Positions 57,790 to 64,000 of a DNA stretch of 64,000 nucleotides are shown one piece after another. The DNA comes from Thalassia testudinum. Lineage: Eukaryota; Streptophyta; Magnoliopsida; Alismatales; Hydrocharitaceae. A program made the translations under genes and the position numbers. Where the stretch lies: the NCBI GenBank assembly GCA_037157565.1, contig JAZHRO010000073.1:22892501-22956500 (forward strand). The letters run 5' to 3'. The notes beneath the pieces are model-generated. The model was not told where the DNA came from. It ran no database searches and worked only from the letters and a program-made list of their open reading frames with translations. Positions within the stretch are counted from its first letter, which is position 1. Every line of letters starts with the position of its first letter.

Positions 57790-58345
57790 AGGGTTATCAG
57801 ACGTCTAACTCTGGCATCAGACGTCTGGAAGGCCACTTTAAGACGTCTGATTCCAATGTCAGACGTCTGATTCTATGCGGGTTTCTCCCTGACTTGAATC
57901 AGATCTAAATAGGGTTTTTGTGCAAGTCCATCAGACAACATACAGGACGTCTGGCACTAAGTCTGGACGTCTGGAAACCTACTTTTACTGTGGGAATTGA
58001 TTTCCAAACGTTGCAACGGCTAGAAAATCTCTGAGAAGAGATTTTGGGTCAGCCAAGGCAAAACGGTCATTTATCAGACGTCTGTAAAGTCCTATGGACG
58101 TCTGATAAGGCTCTAACGGTCATATTCTTGAGTGTCTTCTAAGCCAGCCAACGGTCCACTAACTGGACGTCTGGCAAAGTCATCAGACGTCTCCTAAGAC
58201 GTCTGGTATAATGTCTGGACGTCTGATTTCATCAGACAGAACTAACTATGTCCAGCCTAACAGTTATCAGACGTCTGAAACAACAGTCAGACGTCTTAAA
58301 ATACTTTATCAGACGTCTGATTTTGGGATTAGACGTCTGTAAATG
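57790..58345 (-). promoter_or_regulatory. Array of 16 GACGTC (C-box) palindromes in F 3' LTR
   Basis: Sixteen (A/G)GACGTCT units, mostly CAGACGTCTG, in about 550 bases, ending roughly 105 bases upstream of the minus-strand TATA box. The position suits an enhancer bound by bZIP proteins; this is an inference. The same array lies at about 61640-62190 in the other LTR. Confidence 0.55.
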
Positions 58346-58748
58346 CTGTTTGAGCCCTATATTGGTTTTCTAAGTATTCTACAGAAAACCTAAGTATCCT
58401 AGGGTTGTGCAGGTGTTCCTAGGACTACTTTTAGGGTACTTTGAGGCTCTTTAACATAATGTTCTAAGGAATAAAAAAGAGCAAGAAAATAAATACAAGA
58501 GATACATGAAAGGATAAAAAAGAATCTATTCTATTCTTCTTGTCTTCTATCTTCAATCTGTCGCTCCACGCGAACCTCCTCTGTTTTCCGTCAAGCTCCT
58601 CCAATCCGTCCTGGATGCGAGCTCGAACTCCGTCTAAACACGTCCACATTTGCAATTGACCTGAAATCTAGGACTCAAATTGCAAATGTTAAATAACACA
58701 TGTTTTGTTATCATCAAAACAAATGATCGTGGTGCTCTAGCACCAACA

Positions 58749-58762
58749 ATCTCCCCCTTTTT
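58749..58762 (-). other. Polypurine tract of element F
   Basis: AAAAAGGGGGAGAT on the minus strand, directly next to the 3' LTR, where plus-strand DNA synthesis would start. Confidence 0.85.
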
Positions 58763-59076
58763 GATGATGACAAAACCGTAAATAATAATGCATAAAAAAT
58801 CCTCCCCCTTTTTGACATTATCAAAAATGTTTAATTGATTTTACATTTCCTATAACTTCCCCTTAAAACATACTCTTCTATGAATTTATTTTAACAAAGG
58901 TGATATTCTCCCCCTTTTTGTAACAATGAGATAGCTATTATTTTTCTCCCCCTTTCTAAAGGAAATTTAGCTACCTTATATCTCCCCCTTAAAAATTGAC
59001 AATTAGCTCATTAATTTTTGACTCCCCCTATCTAAATGCTACTGATAAAAAGATAAGGTAAAGGGTTTTACCTCAC
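58763..59076 (-). other. Short 3' region of element F
   Basis: About 310 bases between the gag stop and the polypurine tract, with repeated AAAGGGGGAG words. No pol sequence is left. Confidence 0.7.
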
Positions 59077-60801
59077 CTACCATGGCCAATAAAATGGCCC
59101 GAATGGTGGTGGTGGATGCCACATCGGATGGGGCTCCCATCCGTAGCTTGGAGGCCCGGGCATCGGCACCGGTCTCCAATCTGGTGGTCGACGTGCGGCG
59201 GGTCCGTCGTTTGTTCGCCGTCTCGTCGGTCTTCTTATTCTCCTCCTTGGTCTACTCCTTGGTTCTCCCAACTTGAGTTGACCAGCCTTGAGCTTGTAGG
59301 TCCAGTCCTTTATGTTGTAGTCATCCCTGAACCCTACAAAACAAGATTCTAATTTTTTCTTCGGTATCCAAGTGAGCTTGGATCCGGATCTGTTAGCGGG
59401 TCTCCTTGATGGAGATCCTTTCTCAATCTTAGGGCTATATAAATCATCTACTTTGTTGATTAGTTTGTTGGAGTTTTCCCTAAGACAAGCAATTTCTCTT
59501 TCTATAATTTGCATCTTAGTCTTTAAATCAAAAATTTCTAACTTTAGACTATTATTTTCCTCAATCAATTTATTATTTTCATTGATGAGGTTTTGATTTT
59601 CTAATAATAGGTTATTATTTTTAGGACAAGTTTCAAGATCCTTAAGTTTTATTTCTAACCTATCATTTTCATTTTTAAGAAAACTAAGGTTCTTTTTAAT
59701 GCTTTTATTTTCTATCCTAAGTGATTTACTAATCTCAAAAAGTTCATTAAAAGCTTCTTGAAGATCGAGATTTACCTCGTCGTCGGAGTCGCTTCCGCTT
59801 TCACTGTCGCAGTTGCTTCCTCTGGCCCTGAAACCAAAGCAAGCGGTTTCTTCTTCTTGTTCTTCTTCCTCCGAGCTGGAATCGTCCCAAGTGGCTTGGA
59901 ACGCCTTCTTCTTAGATTTTTCCTTTTCCTTTTTCTTCTCCTTTTTGAGAAGAGGGCACTCTGGTCGTAGGTGCCCTTTCTCGTTGCAATGGTAGCAACG
60001 TCTCGGGCTTTCCTTCTCCTTTTTCTCTTTATTTAATTCCCTACAAAACTTGGAAAAATTTTTAAGTAAAATTCTAAAGTCTTCGTCGTCGGAACTTACC
60101 TCGCTATCCGACGCGGCTCTGAAGGCGAGAGTCTTCTTTAGTTTAGGCTCCGGTGTATCCTTCTTCTTCTGCTTCAACTTAGTCTCGTAGGCCATCAGAT
60201 TGCCTAGGAGATCTTCCATGTTGAGCTCCTCCATTTCGTTCGCCTCTTCGATGGCGGTGACTTTCTGTTCCCATTCCGGTCCAAGGGAACGAAGAAGCTT
60301 CCCTTGAAGCTCCCCCTTGATGAAAGTCTTCCCTAAAGCTTTCAAGTTATTTACTATGAGAGTGAACCTAGTGTTCATCTCACTTAAAGTTTCATTAGTT
60401 TTCATAGAAAAAGCCTCAAATTCTTGTGAAAGTAAATTGAGCTTAGAAGTTTTTACCTTAGAGGTACCTTCATGAGTTACCTCGAGTGTGTGCCAGATCT
60501 CGTATGCGGTGGCGCACTGCGAGATTCTGTTGAACTCCTCCGGGCTGAGTGCGCAATACAACGCGTTCATTGTTTTCGCGTTGAGAGAGAGCTCCTAGAT
60601 CTGCTGCTGCGAGTATCCTCTGGCGGGTTTCTCTGGGATGTCGAAGGGGGTCTCGCACCTGGCCCAGACTGTGAAGTCGGTGGCTTGAAGCCACGTCTTC
60701 ATCCGCAACTTCCAGTAGGTGTAGTTGCTCCAGTCGAAGAACGGCGGACGGGTTGTGGACTGCCCCTCGGAGATCCTGATTGCTGATGTGCTTCCCTCCA
60801 T
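59077..60801 (-). pseudogene. gag: gag of SIRE-like copia element F (one in-frame TAG)
   Basis: One frame of 575 codons from ATG 60801 (MEGSTSAIRISEGQSTTRPP), interrupted by a single TAG after ARGYSQQQI (60594-60592). N-terminal FDWSNYTYWKLRMKTWLQA and the following ...LLSQEFEAFSMKTNETLSEM are typical of copia gag (UBN2-like). The zinc knuckle C-x2-C-x4-H-x4-C (CYHCNEKGHLRPEC) is at 59998-59957. An acidic Ser/Asp-rich stretch follows, then an Asn/Leu/Glu-rich coiled coil and a basic/Pro-rich end finishing PFGPFYWPW. In autonomous SIRE elements the frame would continue into protease; here it stops. Confidence 0.88.
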
Positions 60802-60842
60802 TATCTAGATCCTCGTCGGTTTGTAACGCCGATTTCGCGAGA

Positions 60843-60858
60843 CCTGCTCTGATACCAA
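60843..60858 (-). other. Primer binding site of element F
   Basis: TTGGTATCAGAGCAGG on the minus strand, complementary to the 3' end of initiator tRNA-Met, the usual primer of plant copia elements. Confidence 0.92.
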
Positions 60859-60859
60859 T

Positions 60860-62596
60860 TGAAAGTTTCCCTACCAGGAGGGGTGACGTAATATGCGGAA
60901 ATAAAAATATAAACAATCTCACAAAGATAAGCAATCACAAAATGTACACAGGAATTTTTAGGTGGAAACCCAACCCGGGTAAAAACCACCACTTAACCCT
61001 CTCGAGTTAGGATTTTCCGATCAACCAAGTTGATCAAAATCCACTAAACGAATCACTTTGAACGAGGGTGATTCAACCTCAGTACAACCACGCTACAAGT
61101 ACGAGGGTAGCGTTCCTCAACCCCTTCTCTCCACGAGAAGGATTTTGTCCCACGAAGGAGACGGGAATTCGCAAAGCGAATACCCAACCAAAATACAAAG
61201 ATAAAATAAAACAACAGTCCTATAGAGCCAACAAAATTAAACCTAGCTTCTATAGGAAATAGGAAACTCCCCTTTGCAAGGAGTGCGTCGACGATGACGC
61301 GGTGCGTGTGCCACGCAATGGCGCTACGTCGCTCTCGTGAAGAACAGCGGGAGAGCGGGCGCGCAAACTGAATTTAGCTCTCAAGATGATGGAGCTTGAG
61401 CTTAGAGAGCAAGAGCTTCTTGGACACAAGAGTGTGAGAGTGTATAGCTAAGTGTGTCTTGTGTCTTTCTTAGTGTGTCTCTTATGTTTCTCTTCTTATT
61501 TTTTTTGTGTTACAAAGGTTCCCCTCTATTTATAGAGGCCTTAGGAAGGTTTTGGAAGGCTTGGAAAAGCTTCCATAGCCGTTGGGTGCAAAGCCCAAGA
61601 GAATCTGGCCGAAATCAGGACAATGATTGCATTTGACAGGGTTATCAGACGTCTAACTCTGGCATCAGACGTCTGGAAGGCCACTTTAAGACGTCTGATT
61701 CCAATGTCAGACGTCTGATTCTATGCGGGTTTCTCCCTGACTTGAATCAGATCTAAACAGGGTTTTTGTGCAAGTCCATCAGACGACATACAGGACGTCT
61801 GGCACTAAGTCTGGACGTCTGGAAACCTACTTTTACTGTGGGAATTGATTTCCAAACGTTGCAACTGCTAGAAAATCTCTGAGAAGAGATTTTGGGTCAG
61901 CCGAGGCAAAACGGTCATTTATCAGACGTCTGTAAAGTCCTATGGACGTCTGATAAGGCTCTAACGGTCATATTCTTGAGTGTCTTCTAAGCCAGCCAAC
62001 GGTCCACTAACTGGACGTCTGGCAAAGTCATCAGACGTCTCCTAAGACGTCTGGTATAATGTCTGGACGTCTGATTTCATCAGACAGAACTAACTATGTC
62101 CAGCCTAACAGTTATCAGACGTCTGAAACAACAGTCAGACGTCTTAAAATACTTTATCAGACGTCTGATTTTGGGATTAGACGTCTGTAAATGCTGTTTG
62201 AGCCCTATATTGGTTTTCTAAGTATTCTACAGAAAACCTAAGTATCCTAGGGTTGTGCAGGTGTTCCTAGGACTACTTTTAGGGTACTTTGAGGCTCTTT
62301 AACATAATGTTCTAAGGAATCAAAAAGAGCAAGAAAATAAATACAAGAGATACATGAAAGGATAAAAAAGAATCTATCCTATTCTTCTTGTCTTCTATCT
62401 TCAATCTGTCGCTCCACGCGAACCTCCTCTGTTTTCCGTCAAGCTCCTCCAATCCGTCCTGGATGCGAGCTCGAACTCCGTCTAAACACGTCCACATTTG
62501 CAATTGACCTGAAATCTAGGACTCAAATTGCAAATGTTAAGTAACACGTGTTTTGTTATCATCAAAACAAATGATCGTGGTGCTCTAGCACCAACA
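60860..62596 (-). repeat. Element F 5' LTR
   Basis: 1,737 bases, uninterrupted; serves as the reference for the split 3' LTR. TATA box at 61527-61534 and C-box array at about 61640-62190. Confidence 0.95.
61527..61534 (-). promoter_or_regulatory. TATA box of F 5' LTR
   Basis: TATAAATA on the minus strand within CTCTATAAATAGAG, itself an inverted repeat. Confidence 0.65.
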
Positions 62597-62601
62597 GAAA
62601 G
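62597..62601. repeat. Right target-site duplication of F (GAAAG)
   Basis: D's LTR resumes here with AGAAAGTATTGG, as in the 5' copy near 33394. Confidence 0.9.
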
Positions 62602-63064
62602 TATTGGAGACACTTAGCCAATACGAGAAGCCCCCCTCCCTATGTGAAGAAGCTGAATAGAAGAAGGAGAGGACCCTCAACAGCAGAGGAAGAAAGAAAG
62701 CAGAAGAAACAGCGAAGAAGAAATAGAGAAGAAGAAAAGAATCTTAGCACTGTAGTACAGGGCTACTTAAGACGTCTGATACTTTGATTGCATATATTTG
62801 AGACATTGATTTAAGTGTTATTCGTGAGGAGTAATTGGTGATTTAAATCACCATTTTACTCCATTCTTTTTGCATATTGATTCTAACTTTACTCTTATTA
62901 CAATATTTATTCTTGATTTAAATTATGATCTTGAGTTTTAAATTCCATATTGCTCCCTGTGTTCGACCTCAGAACCTTTTCGAGTAATAAAATTTATTTG
63001 TTTAAGCACTATTTTGGCTATACTACAACACGACAATCTTAAACACCGATTTAGCGCATAAACA
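62602..63064 (+). repeat. Element D 3' LTR, part 2
   Basis: Matches the last 470 bases of the 5' LTR and ends GCATAAACA. U5 motif TTGCTCCCTGTGTTCGACC at about 62950-62968. Confidence 0.92.
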
Positions 63065-63069
63065 CCTAA
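63065..63069. repeat. Right target-site duplication of D (CCTAA)
   Basis: Exact match with 21233-21237. Confidence 0.9.
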
Positions 63070-64000
63070 GCCCTATAAAATACCCCCCATGGCATTCCTC
63101 GCCTCCTTAACAAGTTTTGGCTAGAGAACAACCCATCTTCTACCCTCTCCGACCACCGAAAACTCTTGCTTCGGCGACCCTATCCGCCTTCCACTTCTAG
63201 CCATCCAACCATCAAATTGGACATCCTTCTATCTTCCTCGTTCTCTTCTGCAGCTCTCCAGACAAAGAGGGACTGCCCTCCGCTTCTTCTTCGCCGCCAC
63301 TACCTCACCAAACTTCTCCATCTTCTCCGACTCCGATCGGACACAACCGAAGCCCTCCGCCTATCTCCTTCCCTCTAAGTCTCTCTATTCCTTCCTCCAT
63401 CCCTCTACTTTCTTTTTACTTACGCACAGCTCACTCACGACCACCGCACCACCCTCCCGCACTTCATCGTCTCCATGGCCAGCCAAACTCCGGCAAGTTT
63501 GCATGACCTCCACACACCTTCGTTTACCATGAAATCACCTCCACAAGCTCCTCTCATTCACGCTAGATAAAACCCCTCAAGAAATTGTGGGGTTCGCCTT
63601 CCCAATCACCCCACCAAGCCCCTCAGCCTGCATGCATCTTCCTTGAGATTGCCAGACCTTCTCAGACACCGTCGCACTACGCTGACGCCCTCTTCACACT
63701 CACCGTAGTCCGACGATCCCCCTTGAGTGATTTTAACAAGGTCGTGAGGCTGTATTCTTACTTTTCAAGTGTTACAAGAGCTCCACCGCCGCCTCCACCT
63801 TCTCAGATCTCGTTCACGACATTCAGAGTGTGTTCTTGAGAGCTCTCCGCTCTAAGCTTCATGACTGACTCCCAGGCATCCCTCCAGGTCCGCAATTGAC
63901 GATGCAAGCATCATCTTCAACTTCAATCAGGGGCTTCACCACCTACTACTACGTGAAGAGAAGAGGTGGGCATCTTACTCCCACATCATGGAACGCAGAA
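63070..64000 (+). repeat. LTR K, right part (runs off the window)
   Basis: Begins with a TATA box (CCCTATAAAATACC, TATAAAA at 63074-63080) where the D LTR has its own (CTATATAAAG), so it continues the U3 that stops at 21237. A CT-rich, Pro/Ser-coding-like GC block follows, as in the D LTR. Its end, and whether K is solo or part of a full element, lie outside the window. Confidence 0.65.
63074..63080 (+). promoter_or_regulatory. TATA box of LTR K
   Basis: TATAAAA, separated from its U3 (20301-21237) by the whole 41.8-kb D nest. Confidence 0.55.

Larger units (their letters stand above)
57371..58748 (-). repeat. Element F 3' LTR, proximal part (first five bases are G's CCTAT duplication)
   Basis: Resumes the LTR after G and ends at CACCAACA (58748), next to the polypurine tract. 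Matches 61224-62596. Confidence 0.93.
47031..62596 (-). mobile_element. Element F: gag-only SIRE-like Ty1/copia element, split by G
   Basis: Minus strand. 5' LTR 60860-62596, primer site 60843-60858, gag 60801-59077, polypurine tract 58749-58762, 3' LTR 58748-57376 plus 47394-47031. Both LTRs add up to 1,737 bases, starting TGTTGGTGCTAGAGCACC and ending GGGAAACTTTCA. The target duplication GAAAG is exact. About 15 differences between the LTRs by eye (under 1%). Net length is about 5.6 kb. Protease, integrase, RT and RNase H are absent, so F depends on a complete copia relative. Confidence 0.92.
21238..63064 (+). mobile_element. Element D: Athila-type Ty3/gypsy retrotransposon carrying five nested insertions
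   Basis: 5' LTR 21238-22949 plus about 32929-33864; primer site 33868; gag from 34992; protease, RT, RNase H and integrase to 43355; 3' LTR 44856-47030 plus 62602-63064. Removing B+A, E and F+G leaves about 13.6 kb with two LTRs of about 2.64 kb, normal for Athila. The target duplication CCTAA is exact. Over the first 130 LTR bases I count about eight differences (6%), so it is older than the insertions it carries. Pol is full of stops, so D is dead, but the order of its parts is intact and it serves as the reference for A and G. Confidence 0.92.

Noticed and set aside
57790..58345. CRISPR-like repeated GACGTCTG words
   Set aside because: The repeat is only about 8-10 bases, with irregular spacing, inside a plant LTR; no cas genes. 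A cluster of binding sites is a better reading.
1..64000. tRNA or rRNA genes, or bacterial-type operons
   Set aside because: None recognised on reading both strands; the short tRNA-like sequences are primer binding sites of the retroelements. A tRNAscan/Rfam run was not possible here.

Overview
This is land-plant nuclear DNA, almost certainly from a flowering plant with a large, repeat-rich genome. No host gene could be supported. Nearly all 64 kb can be assigned to LTR retrotransposons nested inside one another. Most are Athila-type Ty3/gypsy elements: integrase with a GIDFMGPF start and a [18 protein letters not shown] C-terminal region, and a tRNA-Asp-like primer site TGGCGCCGTTGCCGGGGA. 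There is one Ty1/copia SIRE-like element with an initiator-Met primer site and one probable gypsy solo LTR ending in TGTAACGA/TCGTTACA. Monocot versus other angiosperm origin cannot be decided from this sequence. Letters A-K below are labels used only in this annotation.

Left part (1-20300). Element C (3' part: integrase, 3' region, about 3.9-kb LTR with TA microsatellites) fills 1-6175. It appears inserted in a minus-strand solo LTR, B' (6176-6627 plus 9246-10813), which also holds another minus-strand solo LTR, I (6628-9245). B' sits in the 5' LTR of H (10814-17245), an old non-autonomous Athila-like element whose only coding trace is a broken acidic ORF. Then comes J, a decayed minus-strand Athila pol fragment (about 17250-20300).

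Main nest (20301-64000). LTR K (20301-21237, resuming at 63070) was split by D, an Athila element of about 13.6 kb net (21238-63064, target duplication CCTAA). D's 5' LTR carries solo LTR B, which carries complete element A (25226-32921, target duplication TTTAT). D's gag carries solo LTR E (35993-38672, GGAGA). D's 3' LTR carries copia element F (47031-62596, GAAAG), whose own LTR carries G (47395-57370, CCTAT). Exact duplications at D, A, E, F and G fix these borders. LTR divergence estimated by eye agrees with the nesting: D about 6% and A about 4% (short samples), F just under 1%, G about 0.5%.

How the parts work together. Only D (and partial C and J) carry pol; D's is decayed. A, G and H have Athila-type ends but one non-pol ORF each, and F has gag only, so all four would need proteins in trans. 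G looks like a D-type element in which everything from the gag start to the pol end was replaced by an unrelated ORF of about 630 codons, while the leader and the 3' region were kept. The most notable structure is in the 3' non-coding region of D, A and G: three tandem small hairpins with a constant ATCTC(G/A)A loop and co-varying stems. A second polypurine-like tract lies 1.1-1.3 kb upstream of the LTR-adjacent one. Together these suggest a shared cis-acting RNA system of the Athila group.
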